Assembly: GCA_016932505.1 (NCBI GenBank)
Contig: JAFGCT010000031.1
Coordinates: forward strand, 1-51,482
Length of the DNA: 51,482 nucleotides
Direction of reading: 5' to 3'
Source of the DNA: Candidatus Peregrinibacteria bacterium
Lineage (GTDB): Bacteria > Patescibacteriota > Gracilibacteria > UM-FILTER-43-11
The notes under the pieces: generated by a model
The model's database searches: none
Told to the model about the DNA's origin: nothing
What the model saw: only the letters and a program-made list of their open reading frames with translations
Part shown: positions 9,688-18,600 of the stretch, piece by piece
How positions within the stretch are numbered: position 1 is the stretch's first letter
Layout of the letters: each line of letters opens with the position of its first letter
Translations under genes and position numbers: made by a program

Positions 9688-9720
9688 AATTTTTAATTTT
9701 TAATTTTTAATTTTTAATTT
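9688..9720 (+). repeat. Heptamer array between rpoD and greA
   Basis: Four AATTTTT units plus a partial AATTT in 7-nt register, beginning just after the rpoD stop codon and ending 9 nt before the greA ATG at 9729. Confidence 0.85.
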
Positions 9721-9728
9721 AAGTAAAA

Positions 9729-10208
9729 ATGGCAGATGCAAAAGAAGTATTGGTAACCAAAGCGGGGCTCGCTAAATTAGTTGAAGAGCTTCAGCAATAT
9801 AAAGATGTTAGGCGAAAAGAAGTCGCTGCGCGTTTAAAAGAAGCTATCGCTTATGGTGATCTTTCTGAGAATTCCGAATATGAAGAAGCTAAAAACGAAC
9901 AGGCATTCGTTGAAGGTAGGATTGTGGAGCTTGAGAACATGATTAAGAACGCGAAGATTATTACCGATGACAAAAGTGGACAGGATACAGTACAGATTGG
10001 TGTTACTGTTACCGTTCAGAATATTACAGAGAATGATGACCCAGAAACTTATACAATTGTAGGTTCAACAGAAGCTGACCCTGTTAATTCAAAAATATCC
10101 AATGAATCTCCTATTGGCTCTGCTATTTTAGGTAAAGCTAAAGGTGATGTTATACGAGTAAAGGTACCTGCAGGAGTATTTGAGTATAAGATTATGAAGA
10201 TTAAATAG
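9729..10208 (+). CDS. greA: Transcript cleavage factor GreA
   Basis: Rescues backtracked RNA polymerase by stimulating cleavage of the nascent RNA. The 159-aa protein has the normal GreA length and architecture: an N-terminal coiled coil (about 1-75) with the tip signature GDLSENSEYEEAKNEQ carrying the acidic residues that act in the secondary channel, then the FKBP-like C-terminal domain with SPIGSAILGKAKGDVI. It follows rpoD on the same strand after a 44-nt repeat spacer and may be co-transcribed. Confidence 0.96.
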   Translation: MADAKEVLVTKAGLAKLVEELQQYKDVRRKEVAARLKEAIAYGDLSENSEYEEAKNEQAFVEGRIVELENMIKNAKIITDDKSGQDTVQIGVTVTVQNITENDDPETYTIVGSTEADPVNSKISNESPIGSAILGKAKGDVIRVKVPAGVFEYKIMKIK

Positions 10209-10259
10209 TCCAATTTATTTTCAAGTTGACTAACTATTGGTTTTCTCATCAGTTTCTAC

Positions 10260-10288
10260 TTGAAAAAAAATCGATTTTTTGATATAAT
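10260..10288 (+). promoter_or_regulatory. Sigma70-type promoter for the 131-aa protein
   Basis: TTGAAA (10260-10265), 17-bp spacer, TATAAT (10283-10288). The predicted leader to the ATG at 10315 is about 20 nt with no Shine-Dalgarno sequence. Confidence 0.7.
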
Positions 10289-10314
10289 AAAATGAAAGAT
10301 AGAACCAAATTTTA

Positions 10315-10710
10315 ATGGCAGATGACACAAAAGCAAAAACACAGGACGATAATGCCCTTGTAATACCAGAGGAAACTGCTGTCGAATTCCCGGAATTAGT
10401 AGGAATGATTAAGCAAAGTCATTCCATGGATGACGAAGAAAGACAATATTGGGTAGATGTTCTACCTATTATGTCCGATGATCAGATTGAAAATCTTCGC
10501 GACATTCTTGAAAATGAAAAGAAACAGATTGAAGAAGCTAATAAGACATACCAAAAAGGTATGCAGGAAACTACTGATAAAGTTGTAAGTGAATTCGATG
10601 CTGAAGCATATAAGCAAAAGAAAGCAATCAGACTTAAGGCTGAAAATGCCAATGAAGAAGAGGAAAAGGAAAGGGAGGAGGCACTTTTGAATGAATTGGA
10701 GAATCTATAA
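10315..10710 (+). CDS. Small acidic hypothetical protein with an E/K-R-x-Y/N-W motif
   Basis: Unrecognised 131-aa cytoplasmic protein, strongly charged and predicted helical, with a Glu-rich C-terminus. The central MDDEERQYWVDVLPIMSDDQ is related to LNEKEKRNWALLGNLLTTDQ in the 91-aa protein at 15420: an acidic/basic run, an invariant Trp, a hydrophobic pair, then Ser/Thr-Asp/Thr-Asp-Gln. I recall similar short motifs in proteins of candidate-phyla bacteria but know no function. It has its own promoter, and its stop lies at the edge of a hexamer array. Confidence 0.75.
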   Translation: MADDTKAKTQDDNALVIPEETAVEFPELVGMIKQSHSMDDEERQYWVDVLPIMSDDQIENLRDILENEKKQIEEANKTYQKGMQETTDKVVSEFDAEAYKQKKAIRLKAENANEEEEKEREEALLNELENL

Positions 10711-10793
10711 AAACTATAACTAATACTATCACTAAGACTGATACTATTTTTTTGTTATAATTAAAGTGATAGTTATAGTAATAGTTATAGTTT
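10711..10793. repeat. Hexamer array with inverted partner between convergent genes
   Basis: Six units in 6-nt register from 10713 to 10748 (ACTATA, ACTAAT, ACTATC, ACTAAG, ACTGAT, ACTATT). The complementary array (AGTGAT, AGTTAT, AGTAAT, AGTTAT) lies at about 10766-10789. Paired, they would form an AT-rich hairpin between the 131-aa gene and fmdB, in the place expected of a bidirectional terminator. Confidence 0.8.
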
Positions 10794-10803
10794 GACTTAC
10801 TAT

Positions 10804-11025
10804 TTATTGGCTACAACCTCCTCCACAGCATTTATCACCCTTAGAGCAACTGGTATCTGACTTTTTAGTAAATCCTTCACCTTTATATTGAACCCCTGGA
10901 GCTTCCAGTAATTTTTCTGTTTCAGGATGTCCACATTCAATACATTTCTGCTTATCGTGACCTGCAGGAAGCAATTTTTCAAAACAGTGACCACATTCCA
11001 GACATTTAAATTTATAGTTAGGCAT
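10804..11025 (-). CDS. FmdB-family zinc ribbon protein
   Basis: A 73-aa member of the FmdB/CxxC_CxxC_SSSS family. Cys8, Cys11, Cys28 and Cys31 form the zinc ribbon, within the family-typical MPNYKFKCLECGHCFE and a GHPETEKLLEAPG-like segment. The C-terminus is a Cys/Gly-rich tail (KCCGGGC). FmdB-like proteins are usually called putative regulators, but their molecular role is not established. Divergent from valS, and both genes carry the same heptamer sequence just upstream of their starts. Confidence 0.9.
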   Translation of the reverse strand: MPNYKFKCLECGHCFEKLLPAGHDKQKCIECGHPETEKLLEAPGVQYKGEGFTKKSDTSCSKGDKCCGGGCSQ

Positions 11026-11031
11026 AATTTT

Positions 11032-11179
11032 ATTGAAGATTGAAGATTTCGTTCAGTGTAATTCTATACAATTACCAGAATTTGAGCAACATCTTGTATT
11101 GTAGCCAATGAGCTCAATATGCTATTATTATTTTCGATTATCAAAAAGATAATTTTTAATCTTCAATCTTGAATTTTCA
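11032..11179. promoter_or_regulatory. Divergent fmdB/valS control region with mirrored leader arrays
   Basis: Minus-strand promoter for fmdB: TTGCTC (11084-11089), 17 bp, TAGAAT (11061-11066). Plus-strand promoter for valS: TTGTAG (11099-11104), 18 bp, TATTAT (11123-11128) with an upstream TG of an extended -10. Both assignments are moderate. ATTGAAG occurs twice at 11032-11045. AATCTTC, AATCTTG and AATTTTC fill 11158-11178. Each array thus lies in the leader of its gene in the same gene-relative orientation. Confidence 0.55.
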
Positions 11180-13876
11180 ATGATGGACAAAGCCTACGAA
11201 GCAAAAAAATACGAAGATGATATATATAAGAAATGGGAGGAATCCGGGGTTTTTACGGCGGATGTAAATTCGGACAAAGAATCGTTTACTATTTCCATGC
11301 CACCTCCAAACGCTACGGGAGTTTTGCATTTGGGTCATGCGGCTTTTTTGACGATTGAAGATATTATGATTCGCCACAGACGTATGAAAGGATTTGAAGC
11401 ACTTTGGCTTCCTGGTACGGATCATGCCGCCATTGCTACCGAAAGCGTAGTAATTAAGAATCTTAAGAATGAACAGGGAATAAAGAATCCTAGGAGTCTT
11501 GGTCGAGAAGGGCTTGTTGATGAAATCAAAAAATACGTAGAAAAAAGTCAGGGTACTATTCGCAGTCAGATTAGAAAGATGGGTGCAAGTTGTGACTGGA
11601 GCAGGGAAGGCTATACTATGGATGAATCACTTAATCGATGTGTAAATGAAGTGTTTAAAAAGATGTATGATGATGGGCTTATTTACCGCGGAGAAAGAGT
11701 TGTAAACTGGGATGTCGCTCTTCAAACAACTCTTGCGGATGACGAAGTTGAATATGAAGAAAAAGAAGGAACTCTTTATACATTTGAATATCTATCAGCC
11801 GAGCAAACTGGCGGAGACCCTATGTATGTTGCAACAAGTAGACCAGAAACAAAACTTGGTGATACCGCGCTTGCTATTCACCCCGATGATACAAGGTTTG
11901 GGCATTTAGTCGGAAAGACTTTTGATGTTGAGTGGCCACATGGTAGAAAAATAAAAGTTACTGTAATCGCCGATAGAGAGGTCGACCCTGAGTTCGGAAC
12001 GGGGGTTGTTGGAGTTACGCCTTTTCACAGTAAAGTGGATTATGATTTATGGCAGAGACATAAAGATATTATTCAGTCCTATCCTATTCAGGTAATCGGT
12101 GAAGACGGCTTTATAATGGAAACAATTGATGGATATGCAGGACTTTCTGTTGAAGAAGCGCGTAATAAATTTATTGAGGGGCTTAAAAATGACGGACGCC
12201 TAAAACTTGAAGAGAAATATGCTCAGCAGTTGTCAATTTCTTACAGGTCAAAAATGCCAGTCGAACCTCTTCCTAAATTGCAGTGGTTTATTGATGTAAA
12301 CAAGCGATTCAAGATTGAAAACTCAAAACTCAAATTATCAAAATCTGAGATGACCTTAAAGGAAATTATGCAGGAAGTTGTAAAAAATCACCAGATTCGC
12401 ATTATTCCGGAAAGGTTTGAAAAAACATATTTTCACTGGATTGATAATTTACAAGACTGGTGTATAAGTAGGCAAATTTGGTGGGGTCATCAAGTTCCCG
12501 TTTGGTATAAAGATGAAGAGGTTTATGTTGGAATTGAGTCGCCGAAGGGTAATGAATGGATTAGGGATGAAGATACTCTGGATACATGGTTTTCTTCCGC
12601 ATTATGGACATGGAGTACATTAATCGACCCAAAAGTCGCCGCTGACACCTCATTATCTCTCAATGACTTACTGGAAAAAAGTCCAGATTTTAATAAATTC
12701 CATCCGACATCCGTAATGGAAACCGGTTACGATATTTTGTTTTTCTGGGTAGCAAGAATGATACTAATGACAACTTATGCCACTGGTGAAATACCATTTG
12801 AGACTGTTTATCTGCATGGTTTAATTAGAACAAGAGACGGTTCAAAGATGAGCAAATCAAAGCCAGAAACCTGCATTGATCCTTTAGATATGATTGATAA
12901 ATACGGTACAGATGCGCTTCGAATGAGTGTGGTTACCGGTAGTACTCCTGGCAATGACATGCGCCTTTATGAAGAAAAAATTCAGGGTTATAGGAATTTT
13001 ACAAACAAATTATGGAATGCCAGTAGATTTGTTTTAGGAATTTTAGAAGAGAAAAGCATAAAAGATGAACCGAAAATCGATTATGAGAAACTTTCAGATG
13101 CAGATGAATGGATTTTAGGAAAGCTGAATGACACTATTCAGTTTGCGGATAAAGGACTTATGGAATATAGGATAGGTGAAGTAGGACAAGCCCTTTATGA
13201 CTTTTTATGGAATGATTTTTGCGATTGGTATCTGGAACTTTCTAAAGGTGAAAAGCAAAATCCCGCAGTTCTTTATTATGTTCTAAAAAACATCCTAATA
13301 CTCCTACATCCGATTATTCCTTTTTCAACGGAAGTAATATGGGGTGAAATGCCGGGGCAAAATGAAATGCTAATTGGACAAAAATATTCTGAAATTGGTG
13401 GTAAAAAATACAATATAGATTCAACATCTCTGATAATTGATGTAATTACAAAAATCAGACATTTGAGATCTGAAAATAAAATTGAACCTATTCAAAAAAT
13501 ACCCGTTACGATTTATGGTAATAAAAGCATTAATATTTTAGAGAGAGGATCTGAAGATATTATTCGGCTTGCAAGAATTAGCGATTTAACACTAAAAGGA
13601 TCAGGTGAAAAATTGGCCAATGCGGCGACTGATATCGTTAATGGAATTGAAATTTTTGTTCCTTTGGACGGGCTTGTTGATACCGAAAAAGAGAAGGCTC
13701 GTCTTGAAAAAGAAATATCTAATTTAAGCGGTTATATTAAGGGGCTTGAGGCAAAACTCAGCAACGATAACTTTGTAAAAAACGCGCCAAAGGAGGTTGT
13801 TGATGGAGAAAAATCTAAGTTAGATGAAGCAAAAGATAAAGTTGAGAAAATGACTGAACAGCTTAATAATTTGTGA
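11180..13876 (+). CDS. valS: Valyl-tRNA synthetase
   Basis: Class I aminoacyl-tRNA synthetase charging tRNA-Val; a tRNA-Val lies at 49686. The 898-aa product has the HIGH-type motif in PPPNATGVLHLGHA (about 45-52), an editing (CP1) domain with TSRPETKLGDTA, DWCISRQIWWGH, the KMSKS motif near 555 (GSKMSKSKPET), an anticodon-binding domain, and a C-terminal coiled-coil arm (about 840-898) typical of bacterial ValRS. Two consecutive ATG codons (11180, 11183) could start it. The stop codon TGA at 13874 lies inside the first unit of the following heptamer array. Confidence 0.97.
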   Translation: MMDKAYEAKKYEDDIYKKWEESGVFTADVNSDKESFTISMPPPNATGVLHLGHAAFLTIEDIMIRHRRMKGFEALWLPGTDHAAIATESVVIKNLKNEQGIKNPRSLGREGLVDEIKKYVEKSQGTIRSQIRKMGASCDWSREGYTMDESLNRCVNEVFKKMYDDGLIYRGERVVNWDVALQTTLADDEVEYEEKEGTLYTFEYLSAEQTGGDPMYVATSRPETKLGDTALAIHPDDTRFGHLVGKTFDVEWPHGRKIKVTVIADREVDPEFGTGVVGVTPFHSKVDYDLWQRHKDIIQSYPIQVIGEDGFIMETIDGYAGLSVEEARNKFIEGLKNDGRLKLEEKYAQQLSISYRSKMPVEPLPKLQWFIDVNKRFKIENSKLKLSKSEMTLKEIMQEVVKNHQIRIIPERFEKTYFHWIDNLQDWCISRQIWWGHQVPVWYKDEEVYVGIESPKGNEWIRDEDTLDTWFSSALWTWSTLIDPKVAADTSLSLNDLLEKSPDFNKFHPTSVMETGYDILFFWVARMILMTTYATGEIPFETVYLHGLIRTRDGSKMSKSKPETCIDPLDMIDKYGTDALRMSVVTGSTPGNDMRLYEEKIQGYRNFTNKLWNASRFVLGILEEKSIKDEPKIDYEKLSDADEWILGKLNDTIQFADKGLMEYRIGEVGQALYDFLWNDFCDWYLELSKGEKQNPAVLYYVLKNILILLHPIIPFSTEVIWGEMPGQNEMLIGQKYSEIGGKKYNIDSTSLIIDVITKIRHLRSENKIEPIQKIPVTIYGNKSINILERGSEDIIRLARISDLTLKGSGEKLANAATDIVNGIEIFVPLDGLVDTEKEKARLEKEISNLSGYIKGLEAKLSNDNFVKNAPKEVVDGEKSKLDEAKDKVEKMTEQLNNL

Positions 13877-13934
13877 TTTTTGATTTGTGATTTTTGATTT
13901 GTGATTTTTGATTTGTGATTTTTGATTTGTGATT
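13875..13934 (+). repeat. Heptamer array joining valS to rimO
   Basis: Eight perfect 7-nt units, GATTTTT and GATTTGT strictly alternating, plus a final GATT, fill the whole spacer from the valS stop codon to the rimO ATG at 13935. Confidence 0.92.
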
Positions 13935-15251
13935 ATGCCCAATACATTAATAAACACCGCTGTAATAACTCTTGGTTGTCCTAAAAACACAGCGGACACG
14001 GAATCCGTAATTGCCGAACTTGATGATATATGTGTTTTTTCTAATATTGAAGAAGCCGAAATTGTAATACTAAATTCCTGTGCTTTTTTGGAATCCGCTA
14101 GAAATGAAGTTTATGAAAATTTGGAAAAACTCGAAGATAAGAAAGTCGTATTAATAGGGTGTTTAACCACTGCTCTTAAACAAGATTTTTTTGACAAATA
14201 TCCTCAGGTAAAAGCCATTGTATCCCCTGTCAATTATCCACACATACGAGAGATAATAAGATATGTTGGGGAAGGTGCCATTGTTTACCAAGTTGATGAT
14301 GAACCACTTAAATATGTAAATATGCCTGGGAAACTGCTTATTACTCCGCCCGGTTATGCTTATATAAAAATTGCCGAGGGATGCAATAATGCCTGTGCCT
14401 TCTGCCTTATCCCAAAACTTAGAGGAAGGTATAGAAGTAGGCCTATGGAGCCAATTATTGAAGAGATAAAAGAACTTATAAAAATCGGAGTAAAGGAAAT
14501 AGTACTTGTGGCTCAGGATTCTGGTTGTTATGGAGTAGACCTTTATAAAAAGAAATCTCTTGTAGCTTTACTTAAAAAAATAATTGCGATTAAAGATGAT
14601 TTTTGGGTGAGGGTTCTTTATGTTTATCCCGAAAGAATTAATGATGAGCTTCTTACACTGATGGCTGAATCGGATAAAATCTGTAAATACTTAGATATTC
14701 CACTTCAGCATGGTGACCCCGCAATTTTAAAGGCTATGCTAAGACCTTATGATGTCAAAAAGACAATTGAGAAAATCAAAAATATCCGCAAAATCATACC
14801 TGATGTAACACTTAGAACAAGCCTTATTGCAGGTTTTCCCGGGGAAACAGAGAGTAATTTTAAAAATCTTTTGTCTTTTATTAAAAAAATTGATTTCGAC
14901 CACGTGGGAGTTTTTGAATATTCGCGAGAAAAAGGAACTGAAGCCTATAAAGCCAAGAAGCAAATCCCTGATAAAACAAAAAGAGAAAGGCATAAGAAAG
15001 CCATGCTTGTTCAGCAGAAAATCTCTTCTGATAAAAACAAAAAGTTTATAGGTTCCACTCAAAAAGTGCTAATTGACGGATTTGACCCTGAGCTTAATAA
15101 ATATATCGGCAGAACTCAGCACTTTGCACCAGAGGTAGATGGAGTTGTTATTATTAAAAGCTCTAAAAAGCTTAAATCCGGGAGCTTCTATAAAGTAAAA
15201 ATCACTGATGCAGGAGAGTATGATTTGTTTGGGAGTTTGTCTGAACTGTGA
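13935..15251 (+). CDS. rimO: Ribosomal protein S12 methylthiotransferase RimO
   Basis: Radical-SAM enzyme that methylthiolates a conserved Asp of ribosomal protein S12. About 438 aa. The N-terminal UPF0004 domain has LGCPKNTADTE and further Cys residues for the second Fe-S cluster. The radical-SAM motif is CNNACAFC (about 150-157), followed by the RimO-type segments LRGRYRSRP and LVAQDSGCYGVDLY. A C-terminal TRAM domain follows. A GTG at 13929 would add two residues but lies inside the repeat array, so the ATG is preferred. The stop codon is part of a 15-bp inverted repeat arm. Confidence 0.94.
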   Translation: MPNTLINTAVITLGCPKNTADTESVIAELDDICVFSNIEEAEIVILNSCAFLESARNEVYENLEKLEDKKVVLIGCLTTALKQDFFDKYPQVKAIVSPVNYPHIREIIRYVGEGAIVYQVDDEPLKYVNMPGKLLITPPGYAYIKIAEGCNNACAFCLIPKLRGRYRSRPMEPIIEEIKELIKIGVKEIVLVAQDSGCYGVDLYKKKSLVALLKKIIAIKDDFWVRVLYVYPERINDELLTLMAESDKICKYLDIPLQHGDPAILKAMLRPYDVKKTIEKIKNIRKIIPDVTLRTSLIAGFPGETESNFKNLLSFIKKIDFDHVGVFEYSREKGTEAYKAKKQIPDKTKRERHKKAMLVQQKISSDKNKKFIGSTQKVLIDGFDPELNKYIGRTQHFAPEVDGVVIIKSSKKLKSGSFYKVKITDAGEYDLFGSLSEL

Positions 15252-15368
15252 TTTATTTGATTTGGATGATTTTCTTATGATAAATACAACGTAGGGACGC
15301 ATTGCAATGCGTCCCTACGGGGTTTAATCGTAAATCGTACAACATTAATCGTTAATCACAGTTCAGAC
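15239..15368. repeat. Nested palindromic element downstream of rimO
   Basis: Outer arms of 15 bp, perfect, at 15239-15253 and 15354-15368; the left arm contains the rimO stop codon. Inside is a 30-bp perfect palindrome (15290-15319), with core GTAGGGACGCATTG and its reverse complement. Between the core and the right arm, 15325-15359 is a 7-nt array (TAATCGT, AAATCGT, ACAACAT, TAATCGT, TAATCAC). The right arm stops one base before the -35 box of the next promoter. It could terminate rimO transcription. Confidence 0.9.
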
Positions 15369-15369
15369 A

Positions 15370-15398
15370 TTGCTTTTTGCTCTATTTTTTGCTATAAT
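15370..15398 (+). promoter_or_regulatory. Sigma70-type promoter for the giant-protein operon
   Basis: TTGCTT (15370-15375), 17-bp spacer, TATAAT (15393-15398). The start would be near 15405, giving a very short leader to the ATG at 15420. Confidence 0.7.
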
Positions 15399-15419
15399 AT
15401 AAAGATTAATTAAACATTA

Positions 15420-15695
15420 ATGAACCACTTTACTGCGACACAATTAGTGACACCCGGAGTCTTGGTCTACGATGATGAACGTCGTAAACAGTATGAGAAA
15501 TATCAGAATATGGTTGATAGAGCAGGATTTTTAAATGAAAAAGAAAAAAGAAACTGGGCTCTTCTTGGTAATTTACTTACTACTGACCAACTAAAAAAAG
15601 GGGCTCAGATAATTATAAGTGAAGAAATGCGACGTCAGAAAATAAGAATGCAATTGGAAAAAATTAAACCCACAAAAGAACAACATGGCGGATAA
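15420..15695 (+). CDS. Small hypothetical protein coupled to the giant protein
   Basis: Unrecognised 91-aa, charged, helical protein with no signal peptide. It shares with the 131-aa protein at 10315 a motif built on a charged run, Trp, hydrophobics and Thr-Thr-Asp-Gln (LNEKEKRNWALLGNLLTTDQ). Its 3' end overlaps the start of the 1768-aa gene by 11 nt (ATG at 15685), which suggests translational coupling and a shared role. Promoter at 15370-15398. Confidence 0.75.
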   Translation: MNHFTATQLVTPGVLVYDDERRKQYEKYQNMVDRAGFLNEKEKRNWALLGNLLTTDQLKKGAQIIISEEMRRQKIRMQLEKIKPTKEQHGG

Positions 15696-18600
15696 TGCAA
15701 ATCCACAACAAGGTGCGGAAGAATTTGAAACTCAGAATTTTGAGGTTCTTGATGAAAAAGAGACAGAAATGGGTTTAAATGAATTTTCTCATGCTGCGGA
15801 GATGATGGAATCAGATGAAAATATGGAACCAGCTGATAAAATTAGGAATCTGCGTGGGTCAGATGTACTTCCTCCGCCAGAAGAAATTAAAACAAATCCG
15901 GAATCTGCTAGACAATGGGATAAGATTACGGTTTTCTCAATGGCTATTGGAGGCATTGTTGCAAAATTAAAAAAAGAGGGTGCTGATATTAGCTCTTTAC
16001 GAGAAAATCCAGTTTTACTGAAGCATATGGTAGATATGTATGGTATTGATTCTAAGCTTACCTTACCAGAAAGAACTGCTCTGGATAATATAGATAGAAT
16101 TTTGGGTACACCTGGACCAACTACTAACTTTTTACTTAAAGAAGGAACTTGGACAGATATTGTTGATGAAGGCGAGGGATCCGTAAGTTCTTATGCAAAG
16201 GTCAAAAATTTTATTAAGAAACATCCTGCCGGAACAGCTGGAGTAATCCTTGCTGGTATGGCTGGGTTATATATTTTTGGTGATTCATTAACTGGTTGGT
16301 GGAGAAATAAAAAAGCGAAAAAAGATGGTGGAGAAGTAACAAAAAGATCATGGTTTAGAAAAGAGGTGCTTATTCCTGTAGGACTTTTCCTTTTTGGTAT
16401 GTTTATGGGTAAAAACGCGCTTAAGGAGGTGCTCGGTAAAATGAGCGTGGAGGATTTAAAAGGTCTTTTGGAAAAAGGCGGAGTAATTCCCAAGGATGTT
16501 AGGGGTGAATTGGAAAAAAGGATAGAACAATTGGAGAAAGCAAATGAAAAGCTTCTAGCTAAGGGTAAGGATGCTGCAACCAAGGCAAAAAGTACCGTGG
16601 CGGATGCCACAGGAACTGTGACTGGTGCTGTAGGAAATGCGAAAAACAAGATAAGTGGTGCTGCAAATGAGATAAAGGAAGCTGTTGAATTTGAAGTCCC
16701 AAGTGAAATATTAATTAGATTATATTGCTTCGATAATTATCGCTTTAAAGAAACAAGAAGAGATGTCAGAAAAGTGTTTGATGATTTAAGGGGTAAGAAT
16801 ATGTCTGACATTGTCTCTCTTTGGAATAAATACAAAATAACAGATGATGCGGAGGGTTCTATTCCAAACAATAACGAGTTAGTTAAAATTCATTCCGCAG
16901 TTGATAGTAAAAATATATATTTAGCTTTCAAAATAATTGCAACAACTTACGAAGTTTATAATAAACGTTTATCAGGTGGTTCGTACTCAACAATGACATT
17001 TGAGAATTTTATGGTTAATCATGTTGCAAATGACCCAGTTTATAAAATCAATAATGGGATACAAGCTTCACTTATTACAGCATTAAAAGAGCGTGACCCC
17101 AAAAAATTAAATTTTGAAGCTATAAAATCTACTATCGAAGGCAAAAAGCAAGAATATATGGAAAAGCTTGCACAAAGACTTGGTTTAGATCTGAAAGATG
17201 TAAACAAAACACATTTTACTTCGCTCATTATAAAAAAATCTCAGGAATATACTTTGGAATATGATGAAAATGACATTATAAAAAATATAGATACAAATAA
17301 ATACGACAAAAATACCATAGAAGCAGTTAAACTTTTCTTTAAAAAAATCAAAATACTAACTTTAGGCACAGTAATACCAAAATGTGTAGATCGTTTTAAT
17401 ATAACCAATAAATACGCAAGCAAAGGAAATGAGGATATAATTCAAAATCAATTAGATGAAAAAATAGGTTTTGATAAAGCCATTCAGCTTGGGATTGTTT
17501 CTTTGAATATAGATTTTGATAAGGGTGTTAAGGAAGGAAGCAGTCAGATGGAAGAATTGGCTTTACTTTATGCTATCCTAGATAGCATCCCGGAGGAATT
17601 TAAACAAAAATATCTAAGTGAACTAATCAGCTTAATAATTTCTTCACCTTCTTCTTTCAATGTTCCAAGTTTAGCATTTTTATTGCCATATTTTGGAAAA
17701 ATGAAAGATTTTGGAATCGAAATGGTTAAAAGCGAAGTTGAACAGGCTGGAAACTGGACATCTGCTTTTGTTAACGAAAGAACACCTGAACAGCAAAAGG
17801 AATGGCTTAAAAAAATAAGAAATGCCGATGCCGTAGATTTTGGTCTTGAAACTGCAAAAGAAGCAGGTTCCGGTACACTTAGAATTGGAAAAGATTTACT
17901 TAATACATTAACTAATATTGTAGGAACTAAAGAAATTTCAAAAGTCAGTGATGCATGGGATATTATTAGTCTTATCACTGCAGCAGGAGGTAATTTTATT
18001 ATTTCTAAAAATGAAAAAGATCAGCACACAGGAGTATTGTATTTAGCCGGAAAGTACTTCTTCTATAAACCTATGGGCATTGTTAAGGACAGTATGAATG
18101 CATGGGTAAAAGGTGCTCAGGAAAATAATTCTGGATTAGGTTCTGCGATAAAAACTTATGTCGCGGCTACATCACCTTTTGTTGTGATAGGGGGTTTAAA
18201 CGCTTATAGAATCAATAGACATATTGCCAAAAATGGATGGGATTTACTTGCAAGGACTGCTTTGGGATCTGGAAAAGGCGCTCTAGCCCCTCTAACACTT
18301 CCCGCGAAAGGAGCAGAGATTGTATATCGCATTGGAAGATGGGGGAAGGAATCCGTGCAAACAGCTTTTAATGTCACAAAACAACTTAGTCATGGAGTAA
18401 TGCCTGGCAATAATATAAATATAATGCTGCGTGATGCGGAATATGTTAAGCACTATTTTAAACTAAAGCCTAATAGCAACATGGGTTGGTGGCAGGAAGT
18501 AAAATGGGCAAAAAAACAAGGCCTGGCAAAAGGGGCACAGCGGTTATTCTTACCCGCATGGAATGAAAGAATGCTTATAAAATATACAAATAAGTTTTTA

